Shown here in pieces: positions 55,351-63,112 of a stretch of 64,000 nucleotides of DNA. This DNA comes from Lewinella sp050633125 (GTDB lineage: Bacteria; Bacteroidota; Bacteroidia; Chitinophagales; Saprospiraceae). Under the pieces are notes generated by a model that saw only the letters and a list, made by a program, of their open reading frames with translations, ran no database searches and had not been told where the DNA came from. Both the position numbers and the translations under genes were made by a program. Positions within the stretch are counted from its first letter, which is position 1. The number at the start of each line of letters is the position of its first letter. The stretch lies in assembly GCF_050633125.1 (NCBI RefSeq), contig NZ_JBOEFX010000018.1:62001-126000 (forward strand). The letters are read 5' to 3'.

Positions 55351-57760
55351 CTAATCACTTTTTCTTTGGCCATATTTCCACCACTTGTTCCGGTTCTCAT
55401 CCCCCTCATAATAGCCATAACCGTAACCATAACCGTAGCCATAACCATAGCCATAGCCTCTCCCCTCCTTGATGCCATTTAAGACGATGGTGAGGTTCTT
55501 AAACTTTCCTGTTTGCCGCATATCTTCTAATGCCCTTAACATCATTTGCGGTGTCTTACCGTAGCGAACAGCAAAAATGGATACGTCTGTAAACTTCTCC
55601 AATAAAAACGCATCAGCGACAAGACCTACCGGAGCTGTATCAATGAGTATGTAGTCAAAATTTTGCGCTAGAGTAGTAAACAACTCTCGCGTTTTAGAAG
55701 AACTCAGCAGCTCTGCGGGATTTGGGGGAATGGGCCCACTTGGAATGAAGTACAATTGCTCATTGATCTCACTTTGATAAAGAATGTCATCAATATCAAT
55801 ATCTCCAATGAAAAAGTTGGTGACCCCTCTCATTTGATAGTCCTCGTTTTGCACAAGATACTTGGCTAGTTTGGGCTTACGCAAATCAAGCCCAAGAACC
55901 ACAACCCGCTTACCTGTCAAGGCCAGGGACATACCTAGGTTAATCGTGATGAAGGTTTTTCCATCTCCTCCCATACTAGAGGTTACCAGAATAGTCTTAA
56001 GGGTTTCTTTATCGCTAATGTAGTTAAGGTTTGTCCTCAACAAACGAAACATCTCTGCTATACCCGTTCGGCTATCTCGATTAACCACAATAGGGTCGTT
56101 ATTTTTATTCTGGACAACTCCTCCCAAAATTGGGACTTTGGTAATGCGTTTGATCTCTGCTTCTGAATATATTTTGTCGTCGAAGACTTCTCTCAGTGAA
56201 ATCACACCGATAGGAAGCACAAAACCTAACATTAGAAAAATTGCATAAATCTGTAATGTTTTCGGAGAAATCGGAGCAATCATAGTAAGAGCCGGATCAA
56301 TAACTCGAGCGTTTGGAACAGTAATTGCTGCCGAGAGTGCCGTTTCTTCTTTTTTCTGTAGCAAGAATAAGTATAGCGCCTCTTTAATATTTTGCTGCCT
56401 TTTTATTTCTAGTAATTCTCTTTCCTGGCGGGGGATCTGGCTAATTTTTTCTTGCAACTCTCCAAGCTTATCCTTTGTCTCAGCTATAGCAAACTCCAGA
56501 TTAGATAGGACCCCTCTAATTGAAGCTTCAATATTACTCCTCATTTCCATCAACTGCTGCTCAAGCGCTAAAAGATTAGGGTTACCTGGAGCGGCGGAGC
56601 GTTGCATTCGTTGGCGAGCCAGCAACATTTCATTGTAAGTGCTAATTTGTTCAACGATATCTCCTCCTTGTTGGAATAAAACACCTGCTGGTATAAGCTC
56701 ATACTGTTTTATATCATTACTAATGAATCGATTTACTGCCCGAAGTAATTCTAACTCAATCGTCTGCTGAGTTAACCGATCATCATAAGCCGCTATCTCT
56801 GTCAAGGCAAATTCAACAGTAGTAGGTGTTTCCGAAGGTATTTCATTTTCTCTTTTATATGATTCCAAGCCTCCCTCTACCTTGCTGAGTTCCATCGTCA
56901 AGAGTCTAAGGCGCTCATCGATGAAATCCAGTGTTTTTTCTGCTACCTGGTTTTTGTCATTTATCGTAGCCTCATTATATAAACCTATCAGTTTATTAAT
57001 GATATCAGAAGCCTTCTGTGGAACAGGATCTTCCATCTGAAGGTGCAATACACTGGAAAAATCGCCAATCGTTTTTACCTGAAGTTTTTGTAAGTATTTC
57101 CCATAACTGATATTGGTTCTAATCGATATGTTGTTTGATATAATTGGTGAAGATGTATTTCTCCTGAGCCAGAACGTATCCGTTTTCAGGATCAAAGGTT
57201 GATCAAAAAAACGTATTTCACCATCTTCACTATCTGCATCCGGAAAAAAGAGAAAGGAACGGTCATCAATTGCCCGCACCTCAATTCTCTTCCCTCTTTT
57301 GGTTGTGTTCCAATGAACAGAGTCGAGTAATATTGGTGCAGTACCACCGTATAACTCAGTGTTTTTTAATCGCCCAAGTTCTGAATATTGAATATCTAAC
57401 CCTAAGTCNNNNNNNNNNNNNNNNNNNNNNNNCGATCTGAATCTCGTTGTTGATATTATTAGTTGGTGAGAATAATCCAATTTCCTGAAGAACAGCCTCT
57501 TCTGTCAGTGAAGAACCTGCGCCTCGGCCTTCAGCATCCTTGATAAGGATTTTCCCCGAAGCTCGATATATGGGAACGGCATAGCGCAAGTACAACCTGG
57601 CACCAATGAACGCCAATACCAAGCACAACGCAACCCAATACCAGTTACGAAGAATACTCAGCAAAATCTCTCTTAGATCGATAGAGCTCTCTAAGCTATC
57701 TGTTTCAGAGCGGCCGATTGCAGTCTGTTGTTGAGTTGATTCCATTAAATTATGATGCAA
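55351..57760 (-). CDS. Polysaccharide co-polymerase/tyrosine autokinase (Wzc-like), interrupted by 24-N gap
   Basis: About 800 residues in two pieces. The N-terminal piece (57433-57760) has an acidic leader, one membrane helix and a Wzz-like domain start (YRASGKILIKDAEGRG). After 24 N at 57409-57432 the reading frame is off by one, so the gap length is not exact. The remainder has long coiled coils, a second helix (TLQIYAIFLMLGFVLPIGVI) and the BY-kinase: Walker A SSMGGDGKT, A' VLGLDLRKP, Walker B YILIDTAP. The tail is a tyrosine cluster of alternating Gly-Tyr encoded at 55411-55458. It controls chain length and export with the Wza-like protein; the phosphatase at 60842 should reverse its phosphorylation. 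Confidence 0.9.
55411..55458 (-). repeat. Hexanucleotide tandem repeat coding for (Gly-Tyr)n
   Basis: Eight GGY-TAY codon pairs in a row form the C-terminal tyrosine cluster of the kinase. Codon third positions vary, so the repeat is kept at the protein level but is still prone to slippage. Confidence 0.8.
57409..57432. other. Assembly gap of 24 N inside the kinase gene
   Basis: Both sides code for the same protein, but in frames that differ by one base, so the number of missing bases is not 24. Confidence 0.99.
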
Positions 57761-57767
57761 CTACTAG

Positions 57768-58553
57768 TTATATGGTTCTCAAAGTAAGCACAAGCGTGGT
57801 TAGAGCGGTAATTATCGACAACCAAGGCAAGATACGCTGAGACTGATCTCTTAAAGTCCCTGTTCTTTCTTCTAACGGCTCAATATAAAGCACATCATTC
57901 TGCTGAAGATAGAAAAATGGTGATCTGAAAACGCTTCTATCCTGTAAATTTAAATGACCGAATTCTCTTTCTCCATTCTTTTCGCGAATTACTAACATGT
58001 TTGTTCTATTCCCATATGGAGTCAGATCTCCAGCTTGCCCTAGAGCATCTAGAATTGTGACACGCTCATTGGACATAAAAAACGTCCCTGGTCGAGTAAC
58101 CTCACCTAATACTGTCACGCGAAAATTCAGAAAACGTGCCACTATTACTGGTTCTTGAAGATAAGGGGCAAGTAATGATCCCAATGTATCCTGTAGTTCA
58201 GCCGTTGTTAATCCAATAACCTTGATTACTCCGAGTACTGGAAAATCAATAGTTCCTGCTTGATTTACTAAATATCCAATAATCGGCCTAGCACTTCCGC
58301 TCCCCAAATTGGCCATATTAAGCGTCGGGGGATCTATATTAAACGGCAAAGCGGCTTCTTCTTCTAAAGCCAAAACTCGAATGGAAAGGAGATCATCCGT
58401 TTGAATTTTAAGAGTCGGAATGTTGTCTATCTTCTCTTCTAACCCCTCAAACTCTTCCCCAGAATTAAAATTAATCAACTCCTGATGAGAAACACAAGAA
58501 CTAAATATCGACATGATAGTCAGTACGTAAATAAATTTTCTAGTAAAACTCAT
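57768..58553 (-). CDS. Polysaccharide export lipoprotein (Wza-like)
   Basis: A 261-residue lipoprotein; the signal peptide ends IFSSC with lipidated Cys20. A Poly_export domain (about 50-140; LLSIRVLALEEEAALPFN, GYLVNQAGTIDFPVLGVIKVIGLT) is followed by a SLBB-like domain (FRVTVLGEVTRPGTF, 150-165) and a C-terminal hydrophobic helix (LSIITALTTLVLTL). It forms the outer-membrane/periplasmic exit channel with the Wzc-like kinase, whose gene begins 7 bp downstream. It is shorter than E. coli Wza, as usual in Bacteroidota. Confidence 0.92.
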   Translation of the reverse strand: MSFTRKFIYVLTIMSIFSSCVSHQELINFNSGEEFEGLEEKIDNIPTLKIQTDDLLSIRVLALEEEAALPFNIDPPTLNMANLGSGSARPIIGYLVNQAGTIDFPVLGVIKVIGLTTAELQDTLGSLLAPYLQEPVIVARFLNFRVTVLGEVTRPGTFFMSNERVTILDALGQAGDLTPYGNRTNMLVIREKNGEREFGHLNLQDRSVFRSPFFYLQQNDVLYIEPLEERTGTLRDQSQRILPWLSIITALTTLVLTLRTI

Positions 58554-59632
58554 GAATTACGAATAGTTTGTCTAGGCTTTTTAATGTCATAGAAGCGAGT
58601 ATACCAATCCAGGAATTGCTTTATTCCCTCCTTGATTGATGTGCTAGGTTTATATCCCACCCGATCCACTAAATCTTGCACATCCGCATAAGTAGCCGGC
58701 ACGTCACCAGGTTGGATATCCATCAAATTCTTTTGAGCTACTATACCTAATTCTTCCTCAATAGCCTCAATGAATTCCATCAATTTCACCGGATCATTAT
58801 TGCCAATATTATAGACTTTGTAGGGTCCTTTAGACGTGGAAGGATCTGGCTCTATGCCCGTCCAGTCTGGATTATCCTGTGGCGGATTTTGGATCACCCG
58901 TACCACACCTTCCACAATATCATCAATGTACGTAAAATCACGCACCATATTACCGTGATTGAAGACCTTTATGGGTTCCCCTTTCAGCATTGCTTCAGTG
59001 AAAAGGAACAAAGCCATATCCGGCCGGCCCCAAGGACCGTAGACCGTAAAAAACCGTAGCCCTGTAGTAGCCAACCCAAAAAGGTGGCTGTACGTGTGCG
59101 CCATCAATTCATTACTTTTTTTACTAGCCGCGTAAAGGGAGATGGGGTGATCCACATTATCACTTGTAGACAAGGGCATCTTTTCGTTGAGGCCGTACAC
59201 ACTGGAACTGGAAGCGTAGGCCAAATGCTTTACACCATGATGACGACAACACTCCAAAATGTTCGTAAAGCCGATGATGTTGCTGTCAACATACGCCCGT
59301 GGGTTTACGAGGCTGTAACGTACTCCGGCCTGGGCTGCCAGATTCACTACCGTATCGAACTGCTCCGCAGCAAAGAGCTGATCTAGGCCTTTTTGGTCCG
59401 TGAGGTCCAATTTTATGAAACGGTAGTTGGGGTAGGTCGTACTGGTGATCTGTTTACCCGGCTCAATAGATTCTTTACTGATACCTGCTTCGGCTAAACG
59501 CCCGTACTTAACATTGATATCATAGTAGGCGTTAATGATATCCAGTCCCACTACCTCGTGCCCATCTGCGATGAGACGATTAGCCAGGTGAAACCCAATA
59601 AATCCGGCGGTGCCGGTAACAAGAATTTTCAT
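58550..59632 (-). CDS. NAD-dependent epimerase (UDP-glucuronate 4-epimerase-like)
   Basis: A 360-residue extended SDR with the NAD loop GTAGFIG (7-13), the motif LAAQAGVRYS and catalytic Tyr157-x3-Lys161 in LYAASKKSNE. The VRYSLVNPRAYVDSNI segment and the MKILVTGTAGFIG start are those of UDP-GlcA/UDP-hexosamine-uronate 4-epimerases. It is likely to deliver UDP-galacturonic acid or a galacto-configured derivative. It overlaps the Wza-like gene by 4 bp. Confidence 0.9.
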   Translation of the reverse strand: MKILVTGTAGFIGFHLANRLIADGHEVVGLDIINAYYDINVKYGRLAEAGISKESIEPGKQITSTTYPNYRFIKLDLTDQKGLDQLFAAEQFDTVVNLAAQAGVRYSLVNPRAYVDSNIIGFTNILECCRHHGVKHLAYASSSSVYGLNEKMPLSTSDNVDHPISLYAASKKSNELMAHTYSHLFGLATTGLRFFTVYGPWGRPDMALFLFTEAMLKGEPIKVFNHGNMVRDFTYIDDIVEGVVRVIQNPPQDNPDWTGIEPDPSTSKGPYKVYNIGNNDPVKLMEFIEAIEEELGIVAQKNLMDIQPGDVPATYADVQDLVDRVGYKPSTSIKEGIKQFLDWYTRFYDIKKPRQTIRNS

Positions 59633-59706
59633 ATCTGTATATTAGTACTTGGTACGAGGTACTTGGTATTGATTGTAGTTGTGTTGAAACAGGCAACGAA
59701 CGTATC

Positions 59707-60675
59707 TTAAGATCGCACAAATGGATGTTTGGTCAACGGCAATTTCGCCAGAGGGTGGTAATCCCCCTTCAGTCCCACCGGCTTTTGGTGCCGAATTTGG
59801 TGAACGGTTTCAATGGCGGTCCGCGCGGTAGTTAGCGGAAATCCTTCTCCGTTCAGAATGGCTTCGTAGCTCCGGGTATGCAGTTCGGTGAAACCACCGC
59901 TAAACTCAAATTCTTCGTCTTCAATGGTAAGCGAACGGTATGTCCTTGCGCCAGTAGCACGAACATGCTCCGGTATACAATCATAGTTGATGCTCAAAAA
60001 CCAGCGTACCCGAGCTTGCTCCAGCTCCAAATATCCAGCCGCACGATCGTGCGTATGCAGGTGTACTACGTTTTCCTGAATAGGGACAAATATCGACTGT
60101 AGCATATCGTAAAAATGCACGCCAATATTGGTGGCAATACCGCCTGATTTTTCCAAATTCCCTTTCCAACTCGTATAATACCAGTGGCCACGGGAGGTGA
60201 GGTAGGTCAAGTCAATATCAAATTTCTTATCCTTGGGCGCCTTCGCAATGCGCTCTTTCAGGGCAATCACACTGGGGTGGAGGCGAAGTTGTAAGATATT
60301 GTACACTTCTTTGCCCGTTTCTTCACAGATTTCCTGCAATGCATCCACATTCCAGGGATTTAGTACCAGCGGCTTTTCACAGATCACATCGGCTCCGTGG
60401 CGGAGGCCAAAGCGAATGTGGGCGTCATGGAGGTAGTTCGGAGAACAGATGCTCACGTAGTCTAGTGGCTGACCGCTTCGCTTTAATTTTTCCACGTGGC
60501 GGTCAAATCGTTCAAATTCAACGAAAAAATCTGCTTGCGGAAAGTAGCTGTCAATAACGCCTACCGAGTCATTGGCATCCACTGCGGCCAGTAGATTATT
60601 GTTCGTGTCTTTTATAGCTTTCATGTGCCGCGGTGCAATGTATCCGGCGGCGCCGATGAGGGCGAATGATCTCAT
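59707..60675 (-). CDS. Gfo/Idh/MocA oxidoreductase (WlbA/WbpB-like)
   Basis: A 322-residue dinucleotide-dependent sugar oxidoreductase with N-terminal GAAGYIAPRHMKAI, the Gfo/Idh signature Glu100-Lys101-Pro102 (ICEKPLVLNPW) and the NIGVHFYDML histidine-aspartate motif. The AAGYIAPRHMKAIKDT start is specific to the WlbA/WbpB branch that oxidises C3 of UDP-GlcNAc-uronate. With the UDP-GlcNAc dehydrogenase at the window end this suggests a 2,3-diamino uronic acid; a dedicated WbpE and WbpD are not obvious in the window. Confidence 0.87.
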   Translation of the reverse strand: MRSFALIGAAGYIAPRHMKAIKDTNNNLLAAVDANDSVGVIDSYFPQADFFVEFERFDRHVEKLKRSGQPLDYVSICSPNYLHDAHIRFGLRHGADVICEKPLVLNPWNVDALQEICEETGKEVYNILQLRLHPSVIALKERIAKAPKDKKFDIDLTYLTSRGHWYYTSWKGNLEKSGGIATNIGVHFYDMLQSIFVPIQENVVHLHTHDRAAGYLELEQARVRWFLSINYDCIPEHVRATGARTYRSLTIEDEEFEFSGGFTELHTRSYEAILNGEGFPLTTARTAIETVHQIRHQKPVGLKGDYHPLAKLPLTKHPFVRS

Positions 60676-60841
60676 TTATAGTTGGTTAGATTGTTGGAGG
60701 ATGGTGTAAGGGTGTAATTTAAAATCTCAGGTCCTTATAATCTCTTATATGTCCTAATATGGTTCAAAAAAACTATGTGCCTATGTGGTGAAAAAACAAA
60801 AAAACCTTAGGTGTCCTCCAGTGCCTTATGTGGTTCAAAAC

Positions 60842-61579
60842 CTAAATCACCGCATTCTTCATCCCAGCCAGGTATTTCCCCAGCAGGCGATTCAGTTTGC
60901 GATCAGCGAGCAGGCGTTCGAGGTTATCAGCGTGGCGCTCATGATGTAGGTCGGAGCCAAGGTAATCGATCATTCCTGCTTTTAGCAGTGCCTTGGCATT
61001 ATCCTGGGTTGGTTTTCCGTAGTAGCCCACCAAAGACAATAAATTGAGTTGAAATTCGACGCCACGGTCTTTCAACTCTTTGTATTTCTTAAAATTATCC
61101 CGAAAAAACAGATAACGTTCAGGATGTGCCAAAAGCACTTTGTAGCCCTTGGTTTGTAGCTGAAAAATGTGCTGCCCCAGGTTCGGTGGTGCGGAAACGA
61201 ATGACATTTCTACCAGCACCCGGTTTCCCGGTAAAGTAAGCAAGGAACCTGCTTTTATTTTTTCCCCAAATGCTTCATCCATCAAGTATTCGGCTGCTGC
61301 ATCAATGGGAATATTGAGTCCCACATCCTTCATCGCCGCCCGTACCTCCGCCAGTTTTTCGCCAATAATCTCCGGCGTATTCGGGTACATATCCGCCATG
61401 ATATGTGGCGTTGTAAACAATCGCGTAAACCCCATCCCTTGCAAGCGCCGAATCAGTGCCAAGCTATGGCCCACATCTTTTGCTCCGTCATCAATCCCAG
61501 GAAGGAGGTGAGAGTGGAGGTCCAGGGCGAGGGTGCCGTAAGAGGGGACTTGGGGATGTTTACGAAATAGGTTGAGCAA
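60842..61579 (-). CDS. CpsB/CapC-type tyrosine-protein phosphatase (PHP fold)
   Basis: A 245-residue manganese-dependent phosphatase with the PHP motif ALDLHSHLLPGIDDG (His22, His24, Asp30), TTPHIMADM, LLAHPERYLF and LGSDLHHERHADN. It should dephosphorylate the tyrosine-rich tail of the Wzc-like kinase and so control polymer length and export. It stands early in the locus, 166 bp before the WlbA-like gene. That spacer shows only T/A-rich repeat-like sequence without a coding frame. Confidence 0.9.
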   Translation of the reverse strand: MLNLFRKHPQVPSYGTLALDLHSHLLPGIDDGAKDVGHSLALIRRLQGMGFTRLFTTPHIMADMYPNTPEIIGEKLAEVRAAMKDVGLNIPIDAAAEYLMDEAFGEKIKAGSLLTLPGNRVLVEMSFVSAPPNLGQHIFQLQTKGYKVLLAHPERYLFFRDNFKKYKELKDRGVEFQLNLLSLVGYYGKPTQDNAKALLKAGMIDYLGSDLHHERHADNLERLLADRKLNRLLGKYLAGMKNAVI

Positions 61580-61594
61580 GCGGTCGATATTTCA

Positions 61595-61663
61595 AAGTCG
61601 GAAGTCGAAGGTCGGAAGTCGGAAATTTCAAGGTCGGAAGTGGAAAAGCGGAAATCGGAAGTA
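61595..61663. repeat. GTCGGAAGTCGGAAG-type repeat, downstream side
   Basis: Imperfect tandem copies of a (T)CGGAAGT unit. The complementary form follows at 61726-61760 and again at 62198-62230, so the frameshifted gene at 61770-62163 is bordered on both sides by the family. Confidence 0.6.
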
Positions 61664-61725
61664 TTCTTTATCCGCTAGTGGCATTTACCTGCCCTGTAGC
61701 CAAAACAATATACGCGCACCACACT

Positions 61726-61760
61726 TACTTCCGACTTCCCAATTCCGATTTCCCACTTTG
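61726..61760. repeat. CTTCCGACTTCC-type repeat next to the four-helix gene
   Basis: The inverted form of the units at 61595-61663, ten bases before the stop codon of the frameshifted gene. Confidence 0.55.
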
Positions 61761-61769
61761 AGAAAAGTA

Positions 61770-62163
61770 TTATTTTAAGGATTCCTTTTTGCGTTTCATC
61801 ATAGAAACAATAATCGCAGTCAACTGATCAGCTTCTTGATAAAGTTGATTTACCTCCTTATGGATAGGCTCCCATTTTTTGTAAGAACGCGCCAAATCCA
61901 ACCAATAACAGGTTTCGTCCCCTTCTTCTTCGGCTATTCCTAATTTTGCCAAGTATTCTTTATCAGAACGAGCGCGAAAAGCTGCCCTAAAGTTTGCGCC
62001 AGTAGACGAAGCTGATTTCGTCAGCTGAAATACAACATTCCTTCCAGTAGAGGTATTAGGATACTTTCTCACAAAATGCCCATACATTCAACACGAATTC
62101 CTTAAAGCACTCAGTGAGTCCATACCGTGCTTCTTGATCTTCTACTAAATTCGGTTCACTCAT
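61770..62163 (-). pseudogene. Four-helix-bundle (S23/IVP-like) protein gene with a one-base frameshift
   Basis: The gene should start at ATG 62161-62163. The first frame codes for MSEPNLVEDQEARYGLTECF and continues to VWAFCEK, then meets a TAA. The second frame, shifted by one base, picks up as YPNTSTGRNVVFQLTKSASS and runs to 61770. Removing one base near 62064 restores a normal 120-130 residue member of the S23-like four-helix family. Either the gene is decayed or the base is a sequencing error. It is bordered by the TCCGACTTCC repeats and is not functionally tied to the locus. Confidence 0.75.
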
Positions 62164-62197
62164 TCCTATACCCTAAGGACCTACGCGTGCCCCATTA

Positions 62198-62230
62198 ATT
62201 CCGAATTCCGACCTCCCAACTCCGACTTTA
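62198..62230. repeat. TTCCGAATTCCGACCTCC-type repeat, upstream side
   Basis: The same unit family as at 61726-61760, on the far side of the four-helix gene. Confidence 0.55.
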
Positions 62231-62248
62231 AAAAACGGCTTCGCCCTC
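62230..62248 (-). terminator. Possible weak terminator after the NusG-like gene
   Basis: On the minus strand a short GGC-GAA-GCC stem is followed by six T, about 145 bp after the stop of the antiterminator gene. It could be a conditional terminator in the leader of the downstream genes. Confidence 0.3.
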
Positions 62249-62389
62249 CATAAGTCGCAAGGGCTTGTGGTCTGAAGGAGCTATGAGCGTAATCGCGCTG
62301 CATATTATCTACGGTGCTTTTGACGGTACCTTGTGGGTAAGTCACAGGGAACACCAACCCTGTTATCTAGTCGCTAAACAGCGAAATTT

Positions 62390-62971
62390 CTAGCTCAGAC
62401 TACCTGGCTGTAATTTGCTCAAATGGCCAGGATTGACCTCCATCAACAAGTCGTACCCCAGGGTTTTCAGTTCGACAACCAATTTTTGGCGGCCACGTTT
62501 TTCTACCAATACCCCTTTTAGTCCTGTCAGTTGACCAGCGATTACTTCTACTTCATCACCTTGGCGCAGCTCGCCAATGGTTTCGATTTCGATTTCTGTA
62601 AGTTCTCCTACTATGCGCCTGAGCAGATCAATTTCTGCCTCCGGAATAGCGAGGAGGTTACGGCGAATCTTCAAAAAACGTTGTACAAATTGAGTTTCTA
62701 AAACGGGGACGTACTGTGCTTGTGTGATTTTTACAAACACGTAACAACTGATGAGTGGGAGCTCTACCTGACGGGTTTTTCGTGTGTAATGGCGGGTCAG
62801 TCGCTGAAGAGGGACGTAGGCTGTAATACCTTTTTGGGCAAGTAGCTCTACTACCTTTTTCTCACGCTTATACCCCGTATACACAGCAAACCAACGCGCC
62901 TCGGTGAGGTGCAGATGATTTTCAAAATCCTGTTCGGCAGGTAGATTTTTAGTTTTCAAGCTCTTAGTCAT
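62390..62971 (-). CDS. NusG-like antiterminator (UpxY/RfaH type)
   Basis: A 193-residue protein. The NGN domain (about 24-125) starts ARWFAVYTGYKREKKVVELLAQKGI and includes PLISCYVFVKIT. A KOW domain (about 138-175; LRQGDEVEVIAGQLTGLKGVLVEKRG) completes the NusG fold. Bacteroides UpxY proteins with this layout allow RNA polymerase to read through long capsule operons. Its place at the head of a locus of more than 40 kb fits this role. A possible promoter -7 box lies 32 bp upstream. Confidence 0.9.
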   Translation of the reverse strand: MTKSLKTKNLPAEQDFENHLHLTEARWFAVYTGYKREKKVVELLAQKGITAYVPLQRLTRHYTRKTRQVELPLISCYVFVKITQAQYVPVLETQFVQRFLKIRRNLLAIPEAEIDLLRRIVGELTEIEIETIGELRQGDEVEVIAGQLTGLKGVLVEKRGRQKLVVELKTLGYDLLMEVNPGHLSKLQPGSLS

Positions 62972-63002
62972 GGGGTTAATGGGATTGTTCCGATTAACTG
63001 CC

Positions 63003-63010
63003 CAAAGGTA
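63003..63010 (-). promoter_or_regulatory. Candidate -7 box before the NusG-like gene
   Basis: On the minus strand TACCTTTG matches TAnnTTTG exactly, 32 bp before the ATG at 62971. No good -33 partner is visible. Confidence 0.35.
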
Positions 63011-63112
63011 TTGTTTATTTGGTTTTTGACCTACTTTAGGCTCACTAATCTAGTATTCACCACATCTCTTAACAGTCAATTTATATTGATGACCAACAAC
63101 AAATCACCAGGT

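Noticed and set aside
62283..62393. A 36-codon plus-strand frame in the spacer after the NusG-like gene
   Set aside because: No leader or conserved motif, opposite to the transcription of the locus; I treat it as chance.
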